Positions 1 to 8,344 of a DNA stretch of 58,909 nucleotides are shown in pieces. The translations under genes and the position numbers were made by a program. Below the pieces are notes generated by a model that was not told the origin of the DNA, ran no database searches, and worked only from the letters and a program-made list of their open reading frames with translations. The first letter of the stretch is position 1. Each line of letters opens with the position of its first letter. Origin of the DNA: Bacteroidota bacterium (GTDB lineage: Bacteria > Bacteroidota > Bacteroidia > Bacteroidales > GCA-2748055). The stretch spans positions 1 to 58,909 of the forward strand of contig JAAEOI010000401.1 in NCBI GenBank assembly GCA_024244665.1, in the 5' to 3' direction.

Positions 1-91
1 AAACTTAACAAACAGGATAAACACGGCTACAAGATAACAGGACACCCAAATGCATCAAAACCAAAGAACTATACCGCTGATTATCTTTGTA

Positions 92-350
92 TTAAAAAGT
101 CACATCGAAAGGGGTGACGAAAACAAGTGAAGAAAGCCGGGGAGTTCTGGCAGCACCAGCTATTTCCACACCCATTGCAATTCGTTTGATGCCCTCCTCA
201 CTGGCCAGGGAAACAACATCAACGCCAGGTACCGGATTCTTCTTTTACCGGACCCTCCTCTGTAACAGCGCCTCCAAGCCACCAATACCTTAGAGACGGC
301 TGATACTCAACCGGTAACTCAGAAGAAGTAAATTGCTTTTGAATTGATAA
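92..350 (-). pseudogene. Decayed fragment, possibly glycoside hydrolase-like
   Basis: The first 450 bases hold no intact gene. Read on the minus strand, about 345-222 encodes a peptide containing RYWWLGGAVTEEGPVK, which resembles the conserved N-terminal stretch of large Bacteroidota glycoside hydrolases of the GH106 type. After a frame change near 215-245 a second open stretch runs to a stop at 92-94; it contains EEGIKRIAMGVEIAGAART and I do not recognise it. The two pieces may or may not come from one gene. Assignment to a hydrolase is from memory of the motif and is weak; that the stretch is a broken gene is somewhat better supported. Confidence 0.35.
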
Positions 351-451
351 AATCGATTGATTCTGAATGGTCTGAAACCTACAAACCATTGTATTTAATA
401 TAACCGAAGAAAAAAAAATTAATAATACAAGGTCCTTTCCCTTTCATGAGA

Positions 452-1231
452 TTATGAGCCCTCAAGGATCTCCCGCAGCATATCTTTTTCTTTCGAAAGG
501 GCCATGCGCTTGACAAACTGATAATCTTCGATACTCATACTGTCAAACCACTCTTCCCAGAGCTCGATAACACGGTCCCATTCCAAATCCTTATCTCGTG
601 GAGCAGCCTCGATAAGTATAATTTTTAAATCGGGATAGTCTTCTTTTACGGTCTGTAGTTTTGACAGGTCTTTTCCCACAATGGGGTATCCGTCGGTTAA
701 TAAAAACAGAAAGTTCTGAGTCAGGGTATCACTTACATAATCAACTTTCAGATCTTCATAAAAATATCGCCAGATATCGGCACCGTAAAAATCTTTTGGA
801 TTATCGCTGAATACTGCCTGATCATATAGCTTGTCAAGATTATCGGAAAAAATTGAGCGTCGCTCATCTTCTGTTTTCCTGCGTAATACACCTGGTATAT
901 TTTCAATATTGATGTATAAGCTGTCTTCATATACTTCACTTTTAAGATCAGCACCACGCTGGGGAGCAATAACGACCCTGATTTCATCACGCGAACGCAG
1001 GTACAGTTGCGACCTGACTCGCTCTTCGAAAATCGTATATATATGTTTAATCAGTTCTTTATCGCGCTCAGGCTGGTTGTCCTGGACAATCAGGCGATCA
1101 GAAAGGTCAAGCAGGATTATACAATTATGTTTGACAGCAGTGGAAACTTCTTTTTCCTCCTGAGGCGGCATGCATGATGCAAGAAGCAGCATCACTATGA
1201 TAACCGGGATATTTTTATTAAGCTGTTTCAT
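452..1231 (-). CDS. VWA-like lipoprotein of unknown function
   Basis: The predicted protein has 259 aa. I chose the ATG at 1231 because it gives a proper lipoprotein signal (MKQLNKN, hydrophobic run, lipobox LLAS-C at residue 20); an earlier in-frame codon adds 18 polar residues. After the Cys comes a beta strand and DLSDR, a partial MIDAS-like motif, and later FLLTDGYP, as in von Willebrand factor A folds. This suggests an envelope-anchored, possibly metal-binding interaction protein. Its start lies 34 bases after the stop of the upstream four-helix membrane protein, so the two are probably one operon and may act together. No specific function can be assigned. Confidence 0.7.
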   Translation of the reverse strand: MKQLNKNIPVIIVMLLLASCMPPQEEKEVSTAVKHNCIILLDLSDRLIVQDNQPERDKELIKHIYTIFEERVRSQLYLRSRDEIRVVIAPQRGADLKSEVYEDSLYINIENIPGVLRRKTEDERRSIFSDNLDKLYDQAVFSDNPKDFYGADIWRYFYEDLKVDYVSDTLTQNFLFLLTDGYPIVGKDLSKLQTVKEDYPDLKIILIEAAPRDKDLEWDRVIELWEEWFDSMSIEDYQFVKRMALSKEKDMLREILEGS

Positions 1232-1265
1232 TTTTCTAAGATGTGTTTGTTTGGCCAGGTGAATA

Positions 1266-2456
1266 TTAGCTTCGACGTTTGACAACTTTTACCGTGCCTG
1301 ATTTAATGGCATGTTTTTCCTCAAATTCCTTTTTAATATTCATGCATTTAACCTTTACCTCTTTCAGGTTTTGCGGCGAGAGGTAGGAGATCCATCCAGT
1401 GGTAAACTGGTCAATGTAGGATTTCAAATTACCCAGAATCACTGATCCTATGTCCTCACGAAGGTTGGCAATATCGAATCTGATCGGCTCTTCCGGCACA
1501 AGTTTATTCTGAAAGTCTTTGATGTCATTCCGGAGATGTTTGATGATCTTCTTGAGGTTTATTGTAACAAGACGTTTTGACCATTCACGAAACATTGAAT
1601 CAAGAAGAATACTCCACAGTACGTAAACAATAAATCCGAGGAAGAGAATCATATAAAATGCAGGATTCGCAGCCCATGATTTTGTTGCAATACCCATTAA
1701 TTCTTTGGCATATTCTGTATTGTTGTGAATCAGCAGCGCAAGCAGGAAATCGACAAAGAATGTAATGGTAATCAACCCACCCAGAAATACAAATTTATAC
1801 TTATGTCTCAACTCAAGAATGACGTGAAATGCCCAACCGAAAGCATAAAACACAAAAGGTACCAGGAAAAGGAGGAAATTATACTGTAACGCTTCAGCCA
1901 ATTCAGCAGGTTTTGGCATTATGCTGCCGGTTCCCATACCAGCGGCCAGGCGTTCTGCAATCCCTTCAAAATCGGTATACAAGGCCTTGTATGCTGCAGA
2001 TACGTAAAAGAAGAATAAATAGCCTGTTAGCATAAGAAGGATAAACAGGCTTATACTAAACTTAAATGGAGAGAAAGTCTCCCTCTTCATTGCTTCCGGA
2101 TCTTTTTCATATTTTTTATGAATGTCCAGTAACTCTTCCCGCCGTACATCAATTTTGTCCTGTTTTACCTTGATTTGGGTGTTAGTTTCCTCGTTCTGCC
2201 TGCTTGCTTCTTCAAGTTTTGCTTCAAGTTTTTTCAACTTGTTGCGTTTTTCAGGTTTTTCATCATCATTCAGGCCACTAGATTTTTCATCAAGCAGGTC
2301 ACCATTTAATATCATATTGAGGTAGGAGGTATAAATCTCCGGATCGCCCTTCACATTGCCGGACTTTTCATATCCGAATTCCTGCAGATTGACATACTCA
2401 ACATGGTGAATGGCTTTTTCTGCTTTAGATGAAGCAGAAGATTTGGATTTTTCCAT
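1266..2456 (-). CDS. Four-helix membrane protein with coiled coil, unknown
   Basis: The protein has 396 aa. Residues about 70-125 are highly charged and heptad-like (EAKLEEASRQNEETNTQIKV), predicting a cytoplasmic coiled coil. Four strongly hydrophobic segments follow at roughly 131-155, 190-212, 222-243 and 265-287, then a basic C-terminal domain of about 105 residues ending in KVVKRRS. There is no signal peptide. I recognise no family. The coiled coil-membrane-basic tail layout and the lipoprotein gene directly downstream suggest a two-gene envelope unit, with this protein in the inner membrane and the VWA-like lipoprotein outside. Confidence 0.75.
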   Translation of the reverse strand: MEKSKSSASSKAEKAIHHVEYVNLQEFGYEKSGNVKGDPEIYTSYLNMILNGDLLDEKSSGLNDDEKPEKRNKLKKLEAKLEEASRQNEETNTQIKVKQDKIDVRREELLDIHKKYEKDPEAMKRETFSPFKFSISLFILLMLTGYLFFFYVSAAYKALYTDFEGIAERLAAGMGTGSIMPKPAELAEALQYNFLLFLVPFVFYAFGWAFHVILELRHKYKFVFLGGLITITFFVDFLLALLIHNNTEYAKELMGIATKSWAANPAFYMILFLGFIVYVLWSILLDSMFREWSKRLVTINLKKIIKHLRNDIKDFQNKLVPEEPIRFDIANLREDIGSVILGNLKSYIDQFTTGWISYLSPQNLKEVKVKCMNIKKEFEEKHAIKSGTVKVVKRRS

Positions 2457-2604
2457 GGGATTCGTGTTGATTTATAATCAAAAAATTTGAGTAGTTATAC
2501 GTATTAACGAAGCAGAAGGTTCATTTATTTACAAATGGATGCTTCAAACAGCATTTTATTTTAATGTAGAGGGAGTTAGATCATTCATATCTGGCTTCTT
2601 TTTT

Positions 2605-2925
2605 TTATAGGATGTTCAAATGTTCACTTGTGTATCTTGGAATTGTAAAATGGAATTCAGTCCCGGAACCTTCCTCGGTTTTGCACCAGATTCCACCACC
2701 GTTTTTATCAACAAATTCCTTACATAGAACCAATCCTAAGCCCGTTCCGGATTCACCTTCTGTTCCCAAAGACTTATATTTTTCATCAATGCGAAATAGT
2801 TTCTTTACATCCCCGGCTGGTATACCAACACCATGGTCACACACAATAACTTCAAATAATTTTCTCTTCTGAAGAATCTTCACTTCCACGCCTCCTCCCT
2901 TATTGCTGAATTTAACGGTATTCAA
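2605..2925 (-). pseudogene. Histidine kinase C-terminal stub
   Basis: The sequence encodes only the ATP-binding half of a histidine kinase. It begins inside the N box (NTVKFSNKGGG), then shows the G1 box (DHGVGIP), an F-box-like LFRIDEKY and the G2 box (GTGLGL). The dimerisation/phospho-acceptor domain and any sensor are absent. Upstream in this frame a TGA stop occurs four codons before the N-box residues, and no kinase sequence is readable in other frames up to 3048. The possible start is only a TTG. A truncated, non-functional remnant is the simplest reading; a free-standing HATPase is possible but less likely because the N box itself is cut. Confidence 0.75.
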
Positions 2926-3048
2926 ATAACAACTTCATAGCAATACGTTTTAATCTCTAATAAATATTTGTTCTCAACTAACTATTTGATAAATTTTAAG
3001 TCTCATTAACAATAATTTGTTAGAATATTAACCTAATATACTATAGTT

Positions 3049-4689
3049 ATGATACAGTGGGTAAAAAACAATGATGCAATCGGGACCGTAAACCGGGGTG
3101 TTCCATGCGAGTCAGGTCTATGCACACTTTGTGATTCAGCATGCAAAGGGAAATGTGAAACATGGCTTTCCTCCCTACAAGGCAGAAAACTTCTCTATCC
3201 CCGGAATTTCGGACGGACTACTTCAGGATCATGGCTCGTTTCAGCAGTTGGAGTGGGTTATCATTCCTTGAGAATTCAGGGTTATGCTTATGGAGCAAAA
3301 GGCATTGAGGCACCCCTTTCGAGAAATGCGGATGACTGTCTGTTTACCAATGCGAATGTTTCTACAACATTTGGTAAAAAGGAAAAAACAAAATGCCGGG
3401 TACCTATAATGACTGGGGCATTGGGGTCCACATTTATTGCCAAGAATTACTGGGAGTCATTTGCAGTAGGTTCTGCACTGAGCGGTATTCCGATAGTGGT
3501 AGGAGAGAATGTTGTGGGAGTTGATAAAACTTCAATTCTCAAGAATGGTAAGATTGAAAAAGCGCCGGAACTGGACCGCAGGATTGATACATTCTTCAGA
3601 TATTATGATGGACATGGTGCCATGATTGTGCAGATGAACGTAGAAGATACCAGAAACGGGGTTGCGGAATATATCATAGAAAAATATGGTAATAAAGTGA
3701 TTATGGAGTTGAAGTGGGGACAGGGAGCCAAAAATATTGGAGGAGAGATCCAGGTCACAAGTTTAGAGTATGCGAAATTTCTGAAAGACCGCGGATACCT
3801 TGTGGATCCTGATCCATATAATCCCATTGTGGAAGCGGCATTTGAAGCAAGGGCCATCAGTTCGTTTGCGCGACATAGCCGACTTGGAGGCACTGATTTA
3901 TCCTCAGCTGATGAGGTAAGGGAATCCTTTATGACAAGTGTGGCTTACCTCAGGAAGCTGGGTTTTTCCAGGATAACACTGAAGACAGGTGCTTATGGTA
4001 TGGAAGCACTGGCCATGGCCATCCGGTATGCAGCAGATGCTGAACTGGACCTGCTGACCATTGACGGGTCGGGAGGCGGTACGGGCATGAGCCCATGGAA
4101 TATGATGCAGCACTGGGGGGTTCCTTCAATAGCCTTACATTCAAAAGCATACGAATATTGCAAGATCCTGGAAGAGAAAGGCATTAGCGTTCCGGATATC
4201 TCCTTTGCTGGTGGATTTGCACGGGAGGATCACCTTTACAAAGCCATTGCACTCGGGGCTCCATTTTCCAAACTTGTCTGTTTGGGAAGGGCTCCGATGA
4301 TTCCTGGTTTTCTCGGAAGTAATATTGAAGGTGTATTTAAGCCTGAGAAAAGAGCTGAACTTCATGGTCACTGGGAATCCCTGCCCCCGGCAGTCAAGGA
4401 ATTAGGCAAATACCCCGAAGAAATATTTGCTGGCTGGGAACCGATCAAGGAAAAAGTTGGAAAGGATGAGATGAAAAACATACCGTTTGGAGCCATTGCC
4501 ATGTATGCTTTCACAGATAAACTTGCATGCGGACTCCAGCAATTCATGGCAGGAGCCAGGAAATTTAAACTGGATGAAATATCGCGGGACGACCTGATGT
4601 CAGCCAACCGGGAAACCGAGGAGGTTACAGGGCTTGCCTTCATGACAGATGCTGCAAACGACCAAGCATTAAAAGTGTTGAATGGTTAG
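3049..4689 (+). CDS. FMN-binding glutamate synthase-like protein
   Basis: The 546-aa protein matches the central FMN domain of glutamate synthase as found in stand-alone archaeal-type proteins (substrate segment GGGTGMSPWNMMQHWGVPS and repeated glycine-rich loops). It lacks the N-terminal glutaminase (GATase) domain. The N-terminus carries a dense cysteine cluster at residues 20, 25, 28, 32 and 36 (CESGLCTLCDSACKGKC), which could hold an Fe-S cluster. Family knowledge suggests a flavin-dependent oxidoreductase on 2-oxoglutarate/glutamate-like substrates; no small subunit or glutaminase is nearby, so the true substrate is unknown. The gene stands alone, with a candidate terminator about 100 bases downstream. 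Confidence 0.85.
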   Translation: MIQWVKNNDAIGTVNRGVPCESGLCTLCDSACKGKCETWLSSLQGRKLLYPRNFGRTTSGSWLVSAVGVGYHSLRIQGYAYGAKGIEAPLSRNADDCLFTNANVSTTFGKKEKTKCRVPIMTGALGSTFIAKNYWESFAVGSALSGIPIVVGENVVGVDKTSILKNGKIEKAPELDRRIDTFFRYYDGHGAMIVQMNVEDTRNGVAEYIIEKYGNKVIMELKWGQGAKNIGGEIQVTSLEYAKFLKDRGYLVDPDPYNPIVEAAFEARAISSFARHSRLGGTDLSSADEVRESFMTSVAYLRKLGFSRITLKTGAYGMEALAMAIRYAADAELDLLTIDGSGGGTGMSPWNMMQHWGVPSIALHSKAYEYCKILEEKGISVPDISFAGGFAREDHLYKAIALGAPFSKLVCLGRAPMIPGFLGSNIEGVFKPEKRAELHGHWESLPPAVKELGKYPEEIFAGWEPIKEKVGKDEMKNIPFGAIAMYAFTDKLACGLQQFMAGARKFKLDEISRDDLMSANRETEEVTGLAFMTDAANDQALKVLNG

Positions 4690-4788
4690 TAACTGTAGAT
4701 ACTTCAGACCCTTTTGGACGCTTTTACGTATTTCTGATTGTGTACTACATTTATTGTAGCCTGAGGTGCCGTCCGGTATAATGAGTAC

Positions 4789-4822
4789 AAGCCTTCCGAA
4801 CGATAGTTTGGAGGGCTTTTCT
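4789..4822 (+). terminator. Rho-independent terminator candidate
   Basis: AAGCCTTCC and GGAGGGCTTTT form a 9-bp stem (one G-U pair) around a 12-base loop, followed by a short T run. It lies 100 bases downstream of the glutamate synthase-like gene. The stem is plausible but the T tract is short. Confidence 0.45.
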
Positions 4823-5010
4823 CATTCCAGGGTTAATAACCCCGACTGTTTTATAGGTCACAGATTTTTTTTGCAATGCGATAAGTACTTTATCTGAATA
4901 GATCCCTTTCTCTTAAAGTTTGGATATTGTCTGCAGGGCGGATCTCTGACTATTGGTTAACTGGTCGAATATGTCCTGAAAATTGTCGGTTATGCCGTTA
5001 AATATCTGTA
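4823..5010 (-). other. Gap of 492 bases; possible ATPase C-terminal remnant
   Basis: Between 4690 and 5181 there is no intact gene. On the minus strand one frame is open apart from a single stop and reads DNFQDIFDQLTNSQRSAL, then KGIYSDKVLIALQKKSVTY. This pattern is reminiscent of the C-terminal winged-helix part of archaeal-type AAA ATPases. The match is from memory and weak. Nothing else is recognisable here. Confidence 0.25.
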
Positions 5011-5181
5011 ATTTACATGACTTTATCCAAAGATAGGGGTACCTTGTATCGGTCTAATCCTATTGCAGGAATTGCATTTGGACAAACCTATCAGAAGGGA
5101 GCCAATTTACAAGTCCACTCTTTACTACGTTGTTCGATGAGATATTACCGTTTTTCAGTTTCTCTCACTAATTTTACAATT

Positions 5182-6867
5182 ATGATTAGAAAACTCACTC
5201 TGATACTTTTGCTAAGTATTTTAGCATACGTATATGCAACTGCCCAAAAGAATGTTCTTTTCATAATGGCCGATGACCTTAACCGTTGGGCAGGTGTAAA
5301 TGATTATTATCCGTATCCAAATTCACAAACCCCAAATATCGATGCACTGGCTTCACGTGGAGTCTATTTTTCAAACGCAAACAGCTCTTTTCCCGTGTGC
5401 AATCCTTCCCGGAATTCTTTATGGTCAGGTTTTCGACCAACTACTTCGGGGATTATTACAAATCAGGGTGGTTTCATACGTGATCAGCCTGGCTTTGAGA
5501 ATATAGTTACCATGCATCAATATTTCAAAGAGAATGGATACCACACCATTGGAGGCGGAAAGCTTTATCATGCTACTTCAATGGGAAGCTACGATACAGA
5601 TCCCGACAATTGGAATATGATCATTGATCTTCCAACCGGAAGTGACGGTGGTGATGAAATAGGCTGGAGATCATCAGTTACAGGGAATGATGTTATCTCC
5701 TGGAGCGCAGGAGAATTTGATATTAATACAGCTGAAGATACGAAACTGGCGCTTGCCATTGCCGATGAAATTGACAATTATGATCAGGGTAATAAACCTT
5801 TTTTTATTGCGTGCGGATTTTTCCGACCACATTTGCCCTGGAACATTCACAAGCAGTTTTTTGATCTATACGATACTACAAAAATCACGCCTCTCAAAGG
5901 CTATCTCAATAATGATTTAGATGATATCGTATCTGCGAGACCAAGTCCGTATCATGCTGATATTATCGAAAACAATAAGTGGACTGAGGCAATATGGGCT
6001 TACCTATCAGCCTCTTCCTATGCCGATTATAATATTGGAATTGTACTGAATGCGCTGAATAGCAGCCGGCACAAGGATAACACTCTAATTGTCATTTGTG
6101 GAGATCATGGCTGGCATCTAGGGGAGAAAATGCAATGGGGAAAGGGAACTGAATACGAACAATCAAACAGGACATTGTTGGCAATCTATGACCCATCTTC
6201 AGATGGCAATGGATTAACATGTTCAATGCCAGTTAGTCTTCAAGATCTTTATCCGACGCTGATAGAAATCACGAATTTACCGGTAAAGAATAATATTGAG
6301 GGCAATTCATTAGCAACTCTTCTTGATGATCCGCAGGACCCTTCATGGAATATACCTATTCTCATGCATGCAAAAGGAAGCAATATCATAAAAACGAACC
6401 AATGGAGATTTGTCCAGGGGAATACCGATACAAAAGTAACTCCACAGCTCTATAATATGATAGATGACCCACATGAGTTTACGAATTTATATAATGATCC
6501 GTATTATACAGAGACTGTTGACTATCTAAACTGGCGCATTGACTCCATGATACAAGCGGGGACTGCTCTGAGAGAAAATATTATTAATGGTACTGGGATA
6601 GTACCTCATCCAGATCGGAAAATTAGCTACTTGAAATCGAATCTGATTAGTGACAATACGCTTCATTTAGATTTATTGACCACAGATATTATTGCGAGAA
6701 TTTCTGTTTATGATCTGTCTGGGCAAAAGCTTGTAGATAGTTATGTTGCTGGAGAACAGGATATAGATTTCCCATTGCCATCAGGTTTTACACAGGGGAT
6801 CTATGTTTTAAAAATATCATCTGACGGAGTAGCCTTACATACCCAAAAATTTATGGTAGTGAAATAA
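5182..6867 (+). CDS. Secreted sulfatase with type IX sorting domain
   Basis: I start at the ATG at 5182 because it gives a clean signal peptide (MIRKLTLILLLSILAYVYATAQ), leaving 561 aa; an earlier in-frame start adds 55 residues without signal features. The catalytic signature CNPSR (Cys73, Arg77) would be matured to formylglycine; NVLFIMADDLN supplies calcium-binding aspartates, and GGGKLYH and GDHGWHLGEKMQWGKG fit the iduronate-2-sulfatase-like S1 group. The last ~75 residues (ISVYDLSGQKLV to FMVVK) form a type A type IX secretion sorting domain, so the enzyme should be exported to the surface or medium. Likely substrate is a sulfated polysaccharide. A broken second sulfatase follows directly on the other strand. 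No maturase gene is in the window. Confidence 0.9.
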   Translation: MIRKLTLILLLSILAYVYATAQKNVLFIMADDLNRWAGVNDYYPYPNSQTPNIDALASRGVYFSNANSSFPVCNPSRNSLWSGFRPTTSGIITNQGGFIRDQPGFENIVTMHQYFKENGYHTIGGGKLYHATSMGSYDTDPDNWNMIIDLPTGSDGGDEIGWRSSVTGNDVISWSAGEFDINTAEDTKLALAIADEIDNYDQGNKPFFIACGFFRPHLPWNIHKQFFDLYDTTKITPLKGYLNNDLDDIVSARPSPYHADIIENNKWTEAIWAYLSASSYADYNIGIVLNALNSSRHKDNTLIVICGDHGWHLGEKMQWGKGTEYEQSNRTLLAIYDPSSDGNGLTCSMPVSLQDLYPTLIEITNLPVKNNIEGNSLATLLDDPQDPSWNIPILMHAKGSNIIKTNQWRFVQGNTDTKVTPQLYNMIDDPHEFTNLYNDPYYTETVDYLNWRIDSMIQAGTALRENIINGTGIVPHPDRKISYLKSNLISDNTLHLDLLTTDIIARISVYDLSGQKLVDSYVAGEQDIDFPLPSGFTQGIYVLKISSDGVALHTQKFMVVK

Positions 6868-6879
6868 GGAGATATGGAT

Positions 6880-7150
6880 TCTTTATCGGCAAACGCTCAT
6901 CAAGATCTCCCTGGTGGTTTTTACCAAATTGACCTGTGGAATAACCTTGCCCTTTAAGCACCGTGGCTATAGTTACATCGATTTTTACTAACCTTCCTTA
7001 GCACCCGGTAAACCTACTTTGGTCATACCTGAACGAACAGGCACCGAGCCACTAAGAAATGCAGCACGACCTGCAGTACAACTCTGCTGACCGTAATACT
7101 CCCTGAAGGCAATACCCTCTTTTGTAATTCTATCAAAGTTTTTGTGGTGC
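6880..7150 (-). pseudogene. Arylsulfatase fragment, frameshifted
   Basis: Minus-strand translation from about 7148 gives [10 protein letters not shown] and then [18 protein letters not shown], which contains the sulfatase signature C-T-A-G-R. It continues [14 protein letters not shown], breaks at about 6990 by what looks like a one-base deletion, and resumes in the next frame as IATVLKGQGYSTGQFGKNHQ and GDLDERLP. Order and spacing match one arylsulfatase, so this is a single gene with a frameshift. Both ends are missing: nothing upstream of the DRI motif and nothing after DERLP. The gene is dead. It lies tail-to-tail with the intact sulfatase but belongs to a different subfamily. Confidence 0.8.
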
Positions 7151-7181
7151 ATAGTTATATTCAATGGAGGTTGGTCCAGGA

Positions 7182-7485
7182 TTACTGCTCAGAATTTTTA
7201 TGGGATTCCTGATAGTCCTCACAATCTAAATCCGATAACACCTTATCAGGAATTTGAAAGGAGAGGTTTTTCGAATACTTATACAGGGGATTCCGATATA
7301 TTTTCTGCATATACCTGGCCCAAATGGGTAACGCAGCCGAAGCGCCCTGTCCATATCCACCATATCTGAATCGTACTTTTGGATGATCGCCTCCAACCCA
7401 TACGCCTGTAATTAAAACCGGTGTATACCCGATAAACCAACCATCTGTGTTATTTTGAGTGGTTCCGGGTTTTGCTCTGTCAACT
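7182..7485 (-). pseudogene. Penicillin-binding protein 1A C-terminal fragment
   Basis: Minus-strand translation reads AKPGTTQNNTDGWFIGYTP, VLITGVWVGGDHPKV and RFRYGGYGQGASAALPIW, ending in a stop at 7182-7184. This is the end of the transpeptidase domain of a class A penicillin-binding protein, in which KTGTTQ would normally be the third catalytic motif. Here it is KPGTTQ, so the threonine has been lost. Everything upstream (glycosyltransferase domain and active-site Ser motif) is absent, and the neighbouring sequence belongs to an SH3 lipoprotein. It is a remnant. Confidence 0.8.
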
Positions 7486-7986
7486 TGCGTTTGGCCAATA
7501 AAGCAAAGGCTAAATCAATAGTATTATTAGTTATATACTCTTTTTTTATCCAACCCGCTTTTTCTTTTTTCTCATTTACAACCTTGATCCAATTATCCCA
7601 CTCCTCGATTACAGCGACAATTTCCATAGAACTAATTCTTTTATCATTAATGGTCAGCAGGTCGGGTCGCATATATAAAGGGACTTCATTAGTGATAACA
7701 ACCGGTTTTGCATTTAGCATGCTCGCAAAGTCATAAACCCAGACAACGGAAGAATCAATGGCAAATGATCCAGGTATACAAAACTTTCTCCCAGGCTTAA
7801 AAGGGTAGTTGAGGCTGATTTTCTCCTGGGTTCGCTTCGGGTCGAAATCTTATCCCAAACGCTTACACCAATAACCTGGTGCTGTTCTGATAAAGGACTA
7901 TCTTATTCTTCTAAAGGGCTATTGTTACAGGCTTCTAATTTCAGTAAGAAAATTATGCCCAGATAAAATGTGAGTTTTCCATGCAT
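7486..7986 (-). pseudogene. SH3-domain lipoprotein, disrupted
   Basis: A start at 7986 gives a lipoprotein signal (MHGKLTFYLGII, lipobox LEAC), but an in-frame stop follows nine codons later. The frame then reopens as VIGVSVWDKISTRSEP and LLSLGESFVYLD, shifts again near 7760, and continues PVVITNEVPLYMRPDLL, WIKVVNEKKEKAGWIK. The repeated LSLGE/Y-x-R-P/GWIK pattern fits two bacterial SH3-like domains. The C-terminal end merges into the penicillin-binding protein fragment in another frame. At least one stop and one frameshift make it a pseudogene. An open stretch from the second SH3 domain to 7412 should not be annotated as a gene. Confidence 0.65.
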
Positions 7987-8344
7987 TCCATAATAGATAA
8001 AAAAAATGCTGCTCAGCTCTTTCCATTTATTATCGGGAAACATTCTGGGACAGAAAAATATACCTTTTCAATTCATTTGTCCACACAGGAGAATTACTCC
8101 TTTCTGATGATGAAAAAAACGCGCCTTACTTTCGCGCACGACAACATAATATTCGCAAATATCCAAACGGTAATATAACAATGTCTGACAACGGTCAGTT
8201 CCATTAGCCCCCCCACTCATGTGCGGTTGAATACTAAATGGCTGAAGATTGGAACAATCTATTTCAATCGGATATGCCTGTACACCAGATATGAAATTAT
8301 ATTCACGTTAATCGAAAGGAATTGGAGTTCAAATTTTTAACTTT
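7987..8344. other. Gene-free stretch, nothing recognised
   Basis: No intact gene. A minus-strand frame is open for about 60 codons around 8055-8240 and I do not recognise it. Given the broken genes beside it, it may be further debris. Confidence 0.4.

Noticed and set aside
7142..7369. 75-codon plus-strand open frame
   Set aside because: Its opposite strand encodes recognisable sulfatase and PBP1A fragments, so the plus frame is a shadow.
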